A DNA stretch of 64,000 bases from Leptobrachium leishanense (lineage: Eukaryota > Chordata > Amphibia > Anura > Megophryidae): NCBI GenBank assembly GCA_009667805.1, contig CM019069.1, positions 94,151,204 to 94,215,203 on the forward strand, given 5' to 3'. Below are positions 38,886 through 49,814 of this stretch, piece after piece; within the stretch, counting starts at the first letter, position 1, and every line of letters begins with the position of its first letter. Below the pieces are notes generated by a model, which did no database searches, was not told the origin of the DNA, and saw only the letters and a list, made by a program, of their open reading frames with translations. The position numbers and the translations under genes were made by a program.

Positions 38886-39507
38886 AAGCGCCCAGCCCGA
38901 AACACCAAGGTTTCTCCCATCGGCAGGCGTGATGCCTCCAGTGCGCGCAGCTGATGGAAGGAAGCACTGGGTCTCCATAGAGACGGGACTTTGCTGGTGG
39001 GCGGAGCAGTTGACTGTCTGCAAGGCAAGCTAAACCCTCCCTCCCTGGCATGCGTCAGCACGCGGCGCCTAGCCTCCAGGGCACGAGACAGGACTGTGCT
39101 GAGTGTAGTTAAGTGGGCCTGGCTCGGCCTCTGCTCAAGAACAGAGGGGTGGATCGTCAGAAAAAAAAACAAGACGAAGGTGAGCGATCCATCTGATTCT
39201 GCTTGAATCAGACCTCAGAGAATGGAGCAGCAGCACTCCGCTTCCGGGCCCTGTGATCTGTCACGTGACACAGGGCTCCGAAGGAGGTACAGAGAGACGC
39301 GGGAAGTGGATGGAACAGTGCAAGGCTCCTGAGTGCAGCATGATGATGATGTGATGCTGCTGCCGCCAGAGAGGAGCTCAGCTGTTATCAGTGGCCACTC
39401 AGATCCCATCCCACTAGACTACTGGAGAGGTGAGACCCCCCCCCCTGTTACTGCCCCAGCCTGGATCCCTCCTCTGCAAGGGCTTCTCTGCTGCAGCTGA
39501 GCTGACA

Positions 39508-39987
39508 GGAGATCCCTGGCCAATGACCCCTCCCCCCTCCATTCACAGTGTCCCTGCAAGGAACTGCAGTATGTGAGGGGGGTGAGGGATCTAAAAAAAG
39601 AACACAGATAAAACATGGCTTTCTCCAGTTTTAACCCTTGCAAGGGCAGGGATCTAAGCAACATTCTGGATTTGGCCACCCCTGCTGCACTGAGAAATGA
39701 CCCAGTGTGATTTATGTAAGTGTGGAACATTATATATATAATGTTCCACACTTACATAAATCACACTGGGTCATTTCTCAGTGCAGCAGGGGTGGCCAAA
39801 TCCAGAATGTTGCTTAGATCCCTGCCCTTGCAAGGGTTAAAACTGGAGAAGATATTCTCCTTCACAGCAGGGGCCCTGTTTTATCTGTGTTTTTTTTTTT
39901 TTAGATCCCTCACCCCCCTCACATACTGCAGTTCCTTGCAGGGATGCCGTGAATGGAGGGGGGAGGGGTCATTAGCCAGGGATCTCC
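39508..39987. repeat. Near-perfect 480-bp palindrome
   Basis: The centre lies at 39735 in ACATTATATATATAATGT. Arms of about 230-250 bp match almost throughout (from GGAGATCCCTGGC to GTGGAACATTATA). The right arm has one extra block of roughly 20 bp (near 39850-39875) and a longer T-run. There is essentially no spacer. Confidence 0.92.
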
Positions 39988-40111
39988 GGTCGCTATATTT
40001 AGATGTCTGTTTTTTTTATTGTGAGTGCATATACACATACACACATTATTACGTACACACCATAAATATATATATACTGTACACACTAAACCATACACTT
40101 ATACACACACA

Positions 40112-40330
40112 CCGCACATTACTGTGAGTTTTATTGCTGTGGAGCTCTGATACGCTCGTACACAGCGCACATTACTGTGAGGTTTATTGCTGTGGAGCTT
40201 TGTGATACGCTCATACACATCGCACATTACTGTGAGCTTTATTGCTGTGGATTCTGTGATACGCTGATACACACTGCACATTACTGTGAGCTTTATTGCT
40301 GTGGAGCTCTGTAATGTGCAGTTGTACAAG
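40112..40330. repeat. Tandem repeat, 58-bp unit
   Basis: Four units of CGCACATTACTGTGAG, then TTTATTGCTGTGGAGCTCTG and TGATACGCTCATACACA. Same unit family as 24735-24960 and 43110-43180. Confidence 0.88.
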
Positions 40331-40384
40331 TGTTTCAGTAATGTACAGTATCTTTATAAACCTGAAAAGTGATTGGCAGTTTGG

Positions 40385-40536
40385 ATAATTATTTGGCACT
40401 TTGTTATGAATTTTACAGATCTTCATTTCCAGTTCGTTCTTCTGACAGTGTGCAATTGCTTTGCTGCTCTTCTGACGGTGAGCGTGAACTGGAACTTAAG
40501 ATCTGTAAAATTCATAACAAAGTGGCAAGTTATTAT
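40385..40536. repeat. Inverted repeat, about 50-bp arms
   Basis: CACTTTGTTATGAATTTTAC then AGATCTTCATTTCCAGTTC is mirrored by GAACTGGAACTTAAGATCT then GTAAAATTCATAACAAAGTG around a loop of about 50 bp. Confidence 0.88.
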
Positions 40537-40609
40537 ACAATCTGGGGTTAGCATTCGCAGCCAACCAGATGTCACAGATGTCATGTTTATGGGGCGCATG
40601 CATAGAGGG

Positions 40610-40642
<33 letters not shown>

Positions 40643-40749
40643 CTCTGTAAAAAATATTGTGGGGGGGCACAATTTTCTGTTCTTGCCTCGGGTGCAAAAG
40701 GAGCTAGCTACAGCTCTGTCTGTGACTGATACATTGTAGCAAGCATGTA

Positions 40750-41429
40750 CAGTTGTGTTCAAAATTATTCAACCCCCACTGAAATTGAGTGTTTTGGCCA
40801 GTTTGACATTGATTTTGATCATTCAGTCATCTTGCTTACAATTAAATCAAAGAGGCACGTGTAGGTCAGACAAATATAACATAACCTTTATAATGAAATA
40901 ACCACAAATGTCTTTTCTGTGCTCACATCATTATCAGTTTTATTCAACCCCCAAGTGACATTCAATCTTAGTACTTAGTACAACATCCTTTTACAGTTAT
41001 AACAGCTTTTAAACGTGAAGCATAGCTTGACACAAGTGTCTTGCAGCGATCTACGGGTATCTTCGCCCATTCGTCATGGGCAAAAGCTGAGCATCACAGT
41101 CATTTTAAAGCTGCCTAATTGGTGCTTATTATGCTTTATTGCTGCTCCGTGACATCCACAGGTGTTTTCAATACCTGATTGAAAAACACTTGAATGAACC
41201 TCTGTTCTTCAGAGTGGTAGTCTTTAAGGGGTTGAATAATTGTGTCAATGAAGAATTCACAAAATAAACATTTACTGCTGTATTACAAAAACAATTGATG
41301 TCATTTTAGTTGCATATGGTTCTTTAAAAAGTCCTTGTAGGATTTCATTCTGAATGCAATTACAAATGTACACTAAATTCCCTAAAACCCTTTACAGCAT
41401 TGGGGGTTGAATAATTTTGAACACAACTG
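40750..41429 (-). mobile_element. Tc1 family A, internally deleted copy (680 bp)
   Basis: Both terminal repeats (CAGTTGTGTTCAAAATTATT) and the TA duplication (40748-40749, 41430-41431) are intact. The sequence joins GGGCAAAAGC (equivalent to 3428) directly to TGAGCATCACAGTC (equivalent to 4360), which removes nearly the whole transposase gene. Such copies move only with an enzyme made elsewhere, the classical route to MITEs. Confidence 0.95.
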
Positions 41430-41615
41430 TACTCCATGGTTACTAGCAGGATCGGTGCAGGGGAAAAACATGATTAATTAGAAGTCTAGCAACAGTTTTA
41501 CATTAAATCTACCAAAGGAAATTAGTTCCTATAAATAAAGGGTAAACAAAATATAACAAAATAAGAATGAAATGAAACTAAATAAATCCTGTGGCGGCCG
41601 ATCCGTCACACTAAT

Positions 41616-41794
41616 CATGTCTGGCATCTATAGAAACAAAAACATAACTCTTCGTTTCACCTAGCCGTGAACTATTTAAAAAAAAATCTCTGTTCATTTC
41701 TAAAACTAGGGAAAATTGAAAAAGAAAAGACTTTCCATTTAAAACAAGATGGCTACAGGCATCCATTTTAATTTTTCCTTCTAATATACCCGAC
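41616..41794. other. No recognisable gene
   Basis: AT-rich sequence, possibly the continuation of 37040-37988 across the LTR unit. Confidence 0.35.
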
Positions 41795-41925
41795 AGTATA
41801 CATGTATCAGATGCCTGTGGGGTATATTATATATAAATAATATACCCCACAGGCATCTGATACATGTATACTATTATTTATATATAATATACCCCACATG
41901 CATCAGATACATGTATAGACACCAC
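41795..41925. repeat. AT-rich foldback with a third partial copy
   Basis: TACATGTATCAGATGCCTGT, GGGGTATATTATATA is mirrored by TATACCCCACAGGCATCTGA, TACATGTATA around a loop of a few bases. A further copy in the second orientation (ATACCCCACATGCATCAGA) follows directly. Confidence 0.85.
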
Positions 41926-42159
41926 ACCACAGTGGGTGTATACACACATGCCCTCAGAGTGTGTGTGTATATGCGGCTGGGGGCCTTCCAACGAGTGGAT
42001 GCGTGAAGACTTTGCCGGTGCCGCTCGTGGAAGGTAAGTATGACCGCGTTGAGCTGCAGGGGAATGTCCAAATGCCGTTACAGCATTCGGACAGCCGCCC
42101 CAGCCCCTCGGATGCCGGCAAGCAAGCTCAATGCTGGTTTACGGTATCAGGGAAATATC

Positions 42160-42239
42160 GGGGGCACTGCACGAATACCAAGTACTCGTGCAGTACCCGG
42201 TATCGGTACCGATACTAGTATCAGTATCGGTGCAACCCT
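42160..42239. repeat. hAT-type terminal sequence (GGTTGCACCGATACT end)
   Basis: The reverse strand starts TAGGGTTGCACCGATACT and goes on with GGTACCGATACCGGGTACT, which resembles the end of a widespread vertebrate hAT family. A similar GAGTACCGATACTTTT lies at 27695. The partner end was not found. Confidence 0.5.
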
Positions 42240-42880
42240 ACATTTTATTATACAACCCAGACAAATGATATATCGTTCTTTCCAGCAGACTTGCCAGATT
42301 CATAATATATCATTATTATATGTATACGTCATCGCCTGCCTGAATATTATAACAAAAAATGCAATAAAATTTGAATTTTCAATCCGCTACAGTGTGTAAA
42401 GTGTTTTTTGTCACATTTTATCATGCGAGCCTTTGCGGTTATAATTTCTATGGGGTGCGCTTGTTAAAAAAAATAGAAATGGGTACTCGTTACATTTTTT
42501 TTGGGGGGGGGGGGAACTACATGATTTTTAGCAAACGCCCCCTGGAAAAAATTGTTAGTGCAGCATCATTGTTCACATTATAATTGAAATTTTTACATTG
42601 TACATGGTCATGTTTGGTATCATTGGAAAGGCCATGCTCTGGCCGTTCCAATGACATCATACATTAAGCCCTAGCTACCACGGATCGGGAGATCTGTAAC
42701 CCCCTATCTCCCGATCCGTGGCAGCTAGTGGTTAACTCCCGAACTGACGTCATCAGTTGGAGATCCCGGAACTTTGGTCAACATCCAAGATGTCGGCCAG
42801 CTCCGGGAGTGGACCGCGATCCGGCGCCTATTGGCGCCGAATCGCGATCCAGCTCCCAAGTTTTTAAAGACAGCCACCAC
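42240..42880. repeat. Family P repeat, inverted copy
   Basis: Reverse of 9275-9837 core (ATTTTATTGTA, GCAGACT, GTATACGTCAT, GGAAAGGCCATGCTC, CCCGATCCGTGGCAGCTAG), followed by CAACATCCAAGATGTCGGCC and GGCGCCGAATCGCGATCC as in 9140-9200 of copy 1. It confirms that the longer unit is real. Confidence 0.7.
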
Positions 42881-43180
42881 TTAGAAGGGCAGGCTGTGCC
42901 CTTCAAAGCGGTGCCTGCCTTTTTGACTTGGCCCAAGCCGATCGGGAGGGAGAGAGGTCCAAAGGACCTCCCCCCTTCCCCGCACTGGCGGGGGGTGCCT
43001 GTAATCGGTGGCATCACTAGGGTTGGTGTCACCCCACCCCCCCCCTGAGTTTTCCAGGTTTTTGTTTTTAACTACTCTTACTGATAAATCAGTACTCCCA
43101 TATAACACTGAATGCTCATACACTGCACACATTACTGTGAGGTTTATTGCTGTGGAGCTCTGTGTTATGCTCACACACAA
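42881..43180. other. Unassigned, ends in one unit of the 58-bp repeat
   Basis: GC-rich (CCTCCCCCCTTCCCCGC) then AT-rich. 43110-43180 is one unit of the tandem family seen at 24.7 and 40.1 kb (GTGAGGTTTATTGCTGTGG). Confidence 0.5.
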
Positions 43181-43630
43181 TTTTTGGCAAACTGCCAGCA
43201 AGTACGGTGCTTGTTCGAAGGCAGTGAAAGTCCCCATAGAGAAGTAATGGTTACTGTTCAGAAGATACAGAACAGCAGAGAAATGTCCTGATGTTCGGTG
43301 GTTTCATTCAGCAGGTTTATTCAGGCGAACACCATAGGTTTCAATGTTAAAAATATTCTGATTTTTATCCAATATGTAATAAACCGTTTATTCCTTTTAA
43401 TCTGTAGTAAAAAAAATCTCTTTATTGATTTTTATTTTATTTGTATCTTTTAGGCGTTTTTCAAAAAAATTCCAATTTTTTTTTCTAATAGCGTTTTTTC
43501 TTCTTTCTGTAACAGACCTTTTTTATTATCATTCATAGGACCTTCTATGTTAATTCCAGACATTTTTGTTCAGTAGGTTTTTTTTAAAACAGCGTGTGGC
43601 TGATTCCTTGCACTTCAGGGATCCTGCGGT
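43181..43630. repeat. Fragment of the CAGGGTTATTCAAAG MITE family, interrupted by element M
   Basis: TTCGAAGGCAGTGAAAGTCC, CCGATGTTCGGTGG-like and TTTCAATGTTAAAAATATTC parallel 10195-10360. It then continues to GATCCTGCGGT where element M is inserted (10795 equivalent). Confidence 0.65.
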
Positions 43631-43869
43631 CAGTGGGCATAGCGTGGGTTGCCAGCGCCCGGGGCAAGGCAAGAAATGTGCACCCCCCCAACCTGTGGAC
43701 ACGGTAACACACCCTGATTCCCTTCCACCAGTAGAGTATTGAGCCCCTTACCCCACAAGCACATGTATTGTATATTAACAAAATACTGATATTATAAACA
43801 AAAATGAACACACATGCCCCCCCACACTACGCCACTGCTGCCAGTTACCCTGTCCCAGTATACCCTAGT

Positions 43870-44310
43870 TCCACTCTCACACTATACCCAGTCACTCTCT
43901 CCCAGTACCCCAGTCATTCTCTCCCAGTACCCCAGTCACCCTCTCTCCCAGTACCCCAGTCACCCTCTCTCCCAGTACCCCAGTCACCCTCTCTCCCAGT
44001 ACCCCAGTCACCCTCTCCCCCAGTACCCGTCACCCTCTCTCCCAGTACCCCAGTCACCCTCTCCCTCAAAGTACCCCAGTCACCCTCTCCCCCATTACCC
44101 CAGTCACTCTCTACCTCAAAGTACCCCAGTCACTCTTTCCCAGTACCCCCAGTCACTCTTTCCCAGTACCCCAGTCACTCTTTCCCAGTACCCCCAGTCA
44201 CTTTCTCTCTCCAAGTACCCCCACTTTCTCCCAGTACCCCCAGTCACTCTCTCTCTATCCAAGTACCCCTAGTCACTCTCTCCCAGTCACCTTATCCCCA
44301 TACCCCCAGT
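43870..44310. repeat. Minisatellite, CAGTCACCCTCTCTCCCAGTA type
   Basis: About 18-20 units of 20-24 bp. It is the reverse complement of the array at 16975-17170, roughly twice as long. Stop-free frames of 150-200 codons across it are repeat artefacts. Confidence 0.92.
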
Positions 44311-44526
44311 ACCCCCTCACTGCGTGTTGGTCACGCTGCTCTGGTGTCACACAGTGTTGCCTACCTGCGTAGAGTTGCTGGTGGCCCAGGGGGAAGCTGA
44401 CCAGGGCCAGACTGGGAATAAAAAGCAGCCCTGGGAATTTTTTTTAGACCAGCCCCATATTGCGATAAGGGCACAACAGCCGTGTGTTCCCATTAGACAC
44501 TCAGCCATCAAATATATCTATCACCA

Positions 44527-46030
44527 GCAAACACACAGGCACACACTCAGGCTGCAAACACAGGTACACACTCACAGGCTGCAAACACACACACACAGGC
44601 TGCAAACACAAACACAGGCTGCAAACACACACAGGCTGCAAACACACTCTCAGTCTGCAAACACACTGCAAACACTCACAGGCTGCAAACACACTGCAAA
44701 CACTCACAGGCTGCAAACACACTCTCAGTCTGCAAACACACTGCAAACACTCACAGGCTGCAAACACAGTCTGCAAACAATGCAAACACTCACAGGCTGC
44801 AAACACAGTCTGCAAACAATGTAAACACTCACACTCAGGCTGCAAACACTGCAAACACAGTCTGCAAACACTCACTGCAAACACACACTGCAAACACACT
44901 CTCAGTCTGCAAATACACTGCAAACACTCACAAACTGCAAACACAGTCTGCAAACAATGCAAACACTCACACTCAGTCTGCAAACACGCACACTCAGGCT
45001 GCAAACACACACACTCAGGCTGCAAACACACACTCATTCTGCAAACACACAGGATGCAAACACACAGGATGCAAACACACAGGATGCAAACACACAGGCT
45101 GCAAACACACACTGCAAACACTCACACTCAGGCTGCAACCACACACACTCGGGCTGCAAACACACAGTCTGCAAACACACTGCAAACACACACTGCAAAC
45201 ACTCACACTCAGGCTGCAAACACACACCGCAAATACAGTCTGTCTGCAAACACACACACAGGCTGCAAACACTCACACGATGCAAACACACTGCAAACAC
45301 TCACACAGGCTGCAAACACACAGTCTCCAAACACATTGCAAACACACACTGCAAACACACTCTCAGTCTGCAAATACACTGCAAACACTCACAAACTGCA
45401 AACACAGTCTACAACCATTGCAAACACTCACACTCAGTCTGCAAACACTCACTGCAAACACGCACACTCAGGCTGCAAACACACTCATTCTGCAAACACT
45501 CACACAGGATGCACTCACACAGGATGCAAACACAGTCTGCAAACACAGTCTGCAAACACACAGGCTGCAAACACACACACAGGCTGCAAACACACAGTCT
45601 GCAAATAAACACAGGCTGCAAACACACAGTCTGCAAATACACACACAGGCTGCAAACACACACTGCAAACACTCACACTCAGGCTGCAACCACACAGTCT
45701 GCAAACACACACACTCAGGCTGCAAACACACACACTCAGATTGCAAACACACACTGCAAACACTCACACTCAGGCTGCAAACACACACCGCAAATACACA
45801 GTCTGTCTGCAAACACACACACAGGCTGCAAACACTCACACGATGCAAACACACTGCAAACACTCACACAGGCTGCAAACACACACTGCAAACACTCACA
45901 CGATGCAAACACACTGCAAACACTCACACAGGCTGCAAACACACAGTCTGCAAACACATTGCAAACACACACTGCAAACACTCACACTCAGGCTGCAAAC
46001 ACTCACACTCAGGCTGCAAACACACACACA
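44527..46030. repeat. CTGCAAACACA-type satellite, 1.5 kb
   Basis: Tandem, irregular units of (AGG/AGT)CTGCAAACACACA and CACTCACACTC, 11-24 bp each, well over 80 times. There are higher-order blocks: the segment near 44650-44980 is largely repeated near 45300-45480, and 45100-45310 near 45650-45960. The unit has no stop codon in most frames on either strand, which creates overlapping ORFs of 200-374 codons on both strands. These are not genes. Confidence 0.97.
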
Positions 46031-46454
46031 TGGAAGGCCTCCTTGTCATGCAGGGGGACCCTGGAGTAACTCATCCTCCACCAGGTTCCTGACAAGCATT
46101 TCTCCTGGGAGTAAGCTGAGGGGGGCAGCTGTTTATTAAGTGGAGGGTTTCCCTTTCCCCACTGAGATTGTAGGGGGGGGTATAAAAGTGGTGGTGTCAG
46201 CTGCCCCCCAGACAGATGTATGGGGGGGGGTGCTATCCATTGCAAGCTTCGCGTGGGCGGGACTTACTGTTGCAGGGCAGTTTTTTTCTCTTTCTCTCCT
46301 GCTGTGTACTTTCCCAGCCTGCAAAACCTACCAGACCCAGCCAGCTGCAGCAATCTAAAGGAGCCCCAGGAGCACATACTTTGAGTGGTGGCATCCTCTC
46401 TCCTGGTGCTGGGACACGTGGAAAGATGCTGGGCCCAGGCTCACTGCCTTTCTA
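46031..46454. other. Interior of the 44402-47204 element, no gene
   Basis: Unique-looking sequence with G-runs; no motif. Confidence 0.5.
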
Positions 46455-46935
46455 CATTACATAGTTACATAGTTATATAGGCTGAAAAAAGACATGCGTC
46501 CATCGGGTTCAGCCTCTCCCACATAACCTACTGCTGTTGATCCAAAAGAAGGCAAAAAACCCAGTCTGAATGCTCGCCAATATGCAACATACTGGGAAAA
46601 AATTCCTTCTTGACCCAGAATGGCAGTCAGATTTCTCCTTGGATCAAGAAGCTTTTACCCACATATTAAATATTATAACCCTTAATATTCTGTGTCTGCA
46701 GGAAGTCATCCAGTCGTTTTTTAAAAGTCTGTACAGACTCTGACCCAACCACCTCAACAGGCAGAGAATTCCACAGCTTGATTGTTCTCACCGTAAAATA
46801 ACCCTTCCTATGCTTTAAGCTAAATTTTCTTTCTTCCAGTCTAAATGGATGACCCCTTGTCCTATGTATAGTCCTGTTAATGAATAGGTTATCAGACAAT
46901 GGTTGATAATGGCCCCGTATATAGGGCTCCCTGTG
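46455..46935 (-). pseudogene. CR1-like LINE 3' end with ATGTAACT tail
   Basis: On the minus strand: GHPFRLEERKFSLKHRKGYF, then LWNSLPVEVVGSESVQTF and KKRLDDFLQTQNIKGYNI, stop at 46666. This is the typical end of CR1/L2-group ORF2 proteins (a W-N-LP-EVV motif, then FKKRLD). The 3' UTR ends in repeated ATGTAACT units (TATATAACTATGTAACTATG) at about 46456. It is strongly 5'-truncated. Confidence 0.82.
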
Positions 46936-47383
46936 AGTCACTGACATCTGGGGGCGTGGCCACAGCCTGCTTCCTGCTAGCGGGCCGAGTCTAGTGATGT
47001 GGCTGCTGCATGTAGTTTGTGCCCTGCTGTGCGTTGGAATCAGCTCCACAATTCCTCCTCCATGTGCTGCTGCGGCCTTACAGAAATAAAAAAAACAAAA
47101 AACAACACAGAAACGCCCAATACTATAAATCAGACCAAGCGGCCCCAATATGAAGCAGCCTACCGGGATTTCCCCCGCTGTCCTGGTAGGCCAGTCCGGC
47201 CCTGGAGCTGTCCAGGGGGCTTACTGGGATCAGATTTTAAATGTGCTGCAGGGCAGGCGCCTTCCTCCCTCCTTCCTGTTCACCGGTTGCAGGGCTGGCA
47301 CAGGGATTCAAGGGGGCTGACAAACGTGGTACAGGGTGTTCCGTTGGATAATGCTGCGCTGCTTCACGTGACTCATGTCAGTG

Positions 47384-47464
47384 CTAACTCCTTAATGACC
47401 AGTGATTTAACTGTTACGTCATAAATGCATTGACTTTAAAGACCCTTGGTCCTTAAGGGGTTTA
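47384..47464. mobile_element. Tiny palindromic piggyBac-like MITE, second copy
   Basis: CTCCTTAATGACC to GGTCCTTAAGGGG, inverted relative to 226-299. It lies within element M copy 2 at a place where copy 1 has TTAA (near 16710) and no such sequence. Confidence 0.7.
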
Positions 47465-47721
47465 GGAGGAGTCAGGACGGGACCAGAATTTTCTGTCTTG
47501 GTCCTCCCTTCTGGATGCTGAGTGCTAAGTCACCGCCGGCACCGCAAAACTGACGGCTGCCCGTGCAAGGGCCCCTCACGGACACCAGTGTCCATGACCA
47601 GACACCTTGCTGAGTCCTGCTGGAAAATATTAGTGGTTCAAACTTATTTCGAAATTTTGCACCCCCAAGAAAATTCTGCCCGGGGCAACCGCCCCCGAGG
47701 CCCCCCCAGGCCACGCCACTG

Positions 47722-48880
47722 CCTGTAATAGACGTCATCGCGCTGGCGCGATGACTTCTATCATGCCCACCTGGGTCTCGGAGGCTGGGCTGACATCCAA
47801 GATGTCAGCCCGCACTGAGGGGCCGTAGCGATCGGCTGGTATCCCAGCCGATCGCAGCTGCAAAGGGAGGACGCACTCAGCGCGTTCTCTGCAGCCAAGT
47901 GTCGATGCGGCAGGACATGTTGAGCGTGTCCTCCGCATCGAAGTAGTTAAGTGCTTTCTGCACTCTAGCATGAAACAGATTTGAGTGAATCTCAATTCAA
48001 ACTCATGTGAGCTAAACTGAATTAGTCAGGGCTCTGGATATATTTTTTAATGGTATGCGAAAATCTGCAGGGACATACCATCTAAGAACTACTTATGATT
48101 CGCTCCTGCCACTGTCGATGCTATAAGTGGGGGTTTGAGAGATGCTGAAAACTCAAACTCAAATTCGGCTCAATAAGGAATCATATTGGTAACAATGGTG
48201 GATCCATAAGGGGCACAGTGGTCAGTCCTGGCTGCAATTGGCCATTTGATCCACCGTATCTCCGTTTCAATACACCCTATATGGAGGTATCATTGTAAAG
48301 GCCAAAGATGACCATGTAAAATGTACAAAGAAAAAAAATATATTAGAGATAAATGTGTTGTTTTTTAAATTTTGATTAAAACTGCATATTCGTTTAGAAA
48401 AATTGCAGTGACTGGTCCTCCATTTCTGAGTTGTATTTTTCCTTAAATATATAACCATAAAGGTTTGGATGATACTGTGAGAAAATAAATTTACATGGTG
48501 AACATGATTGAAATCAAAATAGAAATGTTATTTTTATTATATTACATTCAGATGTGACTAGACATATACATTTTGTAATGATACATTTTGAATCTGCCGA
48601 GTACACTGGAAAAAAAAAAACTATATACGATTTGTCTGTGTCCTACAATAAAGCACGACTTTGAATAAGGTTGAAACGTCATGGGTCCTATTCCAAGGTT
48701 GACGTAAACTTAAGCAGTGCTGTTGTAAACCTAATAACTCCATAGACTATAATGGCTCTAGTTTACAACTCACTGGTTAAGTTAACCCCAACCTTGAAAT
48801 AGGGCTCCATATCAGCAAAAAATTATAAAAATTTACTCAGTACATGGGACGTGAAATGGCTCAGATGTGAGGGGGTAGTT
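47722..48880. repeat. Family P-like repeat, diverged copy
   Basis: GACATCCAAGATGTCAGCCC near 47790, then from 48240 GTATCTCCGTTTCAAT, GGTATCATTGTAAAGGCC, CGTTT, CCTACAATAAAGCACGACTTT and a closing GATGTGAGGGGG. Together these follow the order seen at 9140-9837. Confidence 0.6.
48708..48800. repeat. Short foldback, same family as 11701-11916
   Basis: GGTTGACGTAAACTTAA, GCTGTTGTAAAC, CTCCATAGACTATAATGGC, then GTTTACAAC, GGTTAAGTTAACC. The loop is shared with the large foldback at 11.8 kb. Confidence 0.75.
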
Positions 48881-49457
48881 TATATGTATCTAACCTATTG
48901 TGTTGACTTGACAAAGACATTTCCAGGATACACTCAAATCTATACACCTCTAAGGCTTTATCATCTCCTTAACGCTAGTACTAGCGCTCACATAAATGAC
49001 CGTTGGCGCTAGGTTAATTGAGGTGACCGCTTTTCGCATAAATCACCTCCCGATCACTAATGGGTTAAAAAACCCGCTAGCGAATCGCTACTAGTGCTTT
49101 TTAGCACTAGCTTACTGTACATTGCGCTCCCCATGTTAAGCATAGGGAGCACAAAGTGTAAGCAGAGAGTAATTAGTGTTAGGATCACAAAGTCCTCAAG
49201 CTAATTACTCACAGTTGGCGCTAACTAAAAAGGTTTGCTACATCTTAGAGCTGGTGCTAACTAATTCCACTGCTGCAGAATCACTTGGCACCAGCTGTAA
49301 TCCAAAAAAATCACATACTCACCTTTCATCCTGCAGTGAAAACGGCGGTCTGGTCTGCCACATCTGGCTGCCAGGAGCAGAAGAAAGTCCCCAGTCTCCC
49401 TCCACGATCATTCAAATAATCTGCAGGATCTTGCGAGATGAGAGATCCTGCTGACCT
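48881..49457. other. No recognisable gene
   Basis: Contains repeated CTAGTACTAGCGC / GCTAACTAA motifs, possibly a decayed MITE; ends not defined. Confidence 0.4.
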
Positions 49458-49814
49458 CTAGGGATGAGCTGTTCGGTTCGATCGGTTCGGAGTTCGATTC
49501 GAACATCGCCTGTTCGCATGTTCGCGAACTACGAACATTTCCACAAGTTCACTGCATGTTCGCCCCCAATGAACCACAATGGACCACAGTGCACTTTTCC
49601 ACTGGCCTGAAGCTTGTAATTGGCTACAGCCTTGCACCTGACCACAGGTCAGGTGCAAGACAGGTTCAAGACTATGCCAATCACGGCTCAGAGTCCCGAT
49701 TGGGCAAATTTTGCCCAATCATGGACTCACAGAGCTAAGTCCCGCAGTACACTATACAAGGCTTCACACAGCGCTTCAGCACGTGTTTGATAGGAGATTG
49801 TTGTTGTGTTAGTG

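Larger units (their letters stand above)
38722..40718. mobile_element. hAT-like non-autonomous element rich in palindromes
   Basis: An exact 8-bp duplication TCTGTGAC flanks it (38714-38721 and 40719-40726). The ends CAGGGCTGTAG and CTACAGCTCTG are inverted repeats. The 1997-bp interior holds three separate foldbacks (38766-38885, 39508-39987, 40385-40536), a 58-bp tandem array (40112-40330) and a (TA)n run (40611-40640). No transposase frame is present. The mirror-image ORFs around 39735 are by-products of the large palindrome. Confidence 0.88.
37994..41610 (-). mobile_element. Solo-LTR-like unit Y, split by a hAT-like element and a Tc1
   Basis: CTAAT flanks it on both sides (37989-37993 and 41611-41615). 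The plus-strand ends are TGTAGCAGATC and GGCGGCCGATCCGTCACA, the same pair of ends as element X. Without the two insertions it is roughly 930 bp. The 37994-38713 part holds GTATATAAGC (TATA-like) on the minus strand and resembles the LTR at 57851-58545 (GCTCCACGCTTCAAACTCC against GCTCCATGCTTCAAACCCC, then ACTTTATGTTCA). The likely reading is a solo LTR left after recombination. There is no coding capacity. Confidence 0.7.
44402..47204. mobile_element. hAT-like element inserted in element M, contains satellite
   Basis: The ends CAGGGCCAGACTGG and CCAGTCCGGCCCTG are inverted repeats with one mismatch. The flanks AAGCTGAC (44394-44401) and GAGCTGTC (47205-47212) are an 8-bp duplication with two changes. 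The uninterrupted element M copy at 16.9 kb shows the empty site (GACAGCTC in its orientation). The 2803 bp contain a 1.5-kb satellite and a LINE 3' end, and no transposase. Confidence 0.85.
43631..47721. mobile_element. hAT-like element M, copy 2 (inverted), split by another element
   Basis: The ends CAGTGGGCATAGCGTGGG and CCAGGCCACGCCACTG correspond to those of 16476-17391. The same internal blocks appear in reverse order: GGGGCAAGGCAAG-AATG, the minisatellite, GGAACACCCTG equivalent, GGTCCTCCC. A 2.8-kb insertion (44402-47204) and a tiny piggyBac-like MITE (47384-47464) interrupt it. The flanks CCTGCGGT and CCTGTAAT match at 5 of 8 positions, so the target duplication is uncertain. Confidence 0.75.

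Noticed and set aside
39419..40127. Two ORFs with the same N-terminus (MWNIIYIMFHTYINH) on opposite strands
   Set aside because: They are mirror images caused by the 480-bp palindrome centred at 39735; no protein family is recognisable.
43804..46139. Long ORFs (up to 374 codons) on both strands
   Set aside because: They lie in tandem repeats whose unit has no stop codon. The products are only Gln-Thr-His-Cys-Lys or Cys-Val repeats, and overlapping frames are open on both strands, so they are artefacts.
43623..47729. Clean 8-bp target duplication for element M copy 2
   Set aside because: CCTGCGGT and CCTGTAAT agree at only 5 of 8 positions and the flanks belong to different repeats, so I do not claim it.
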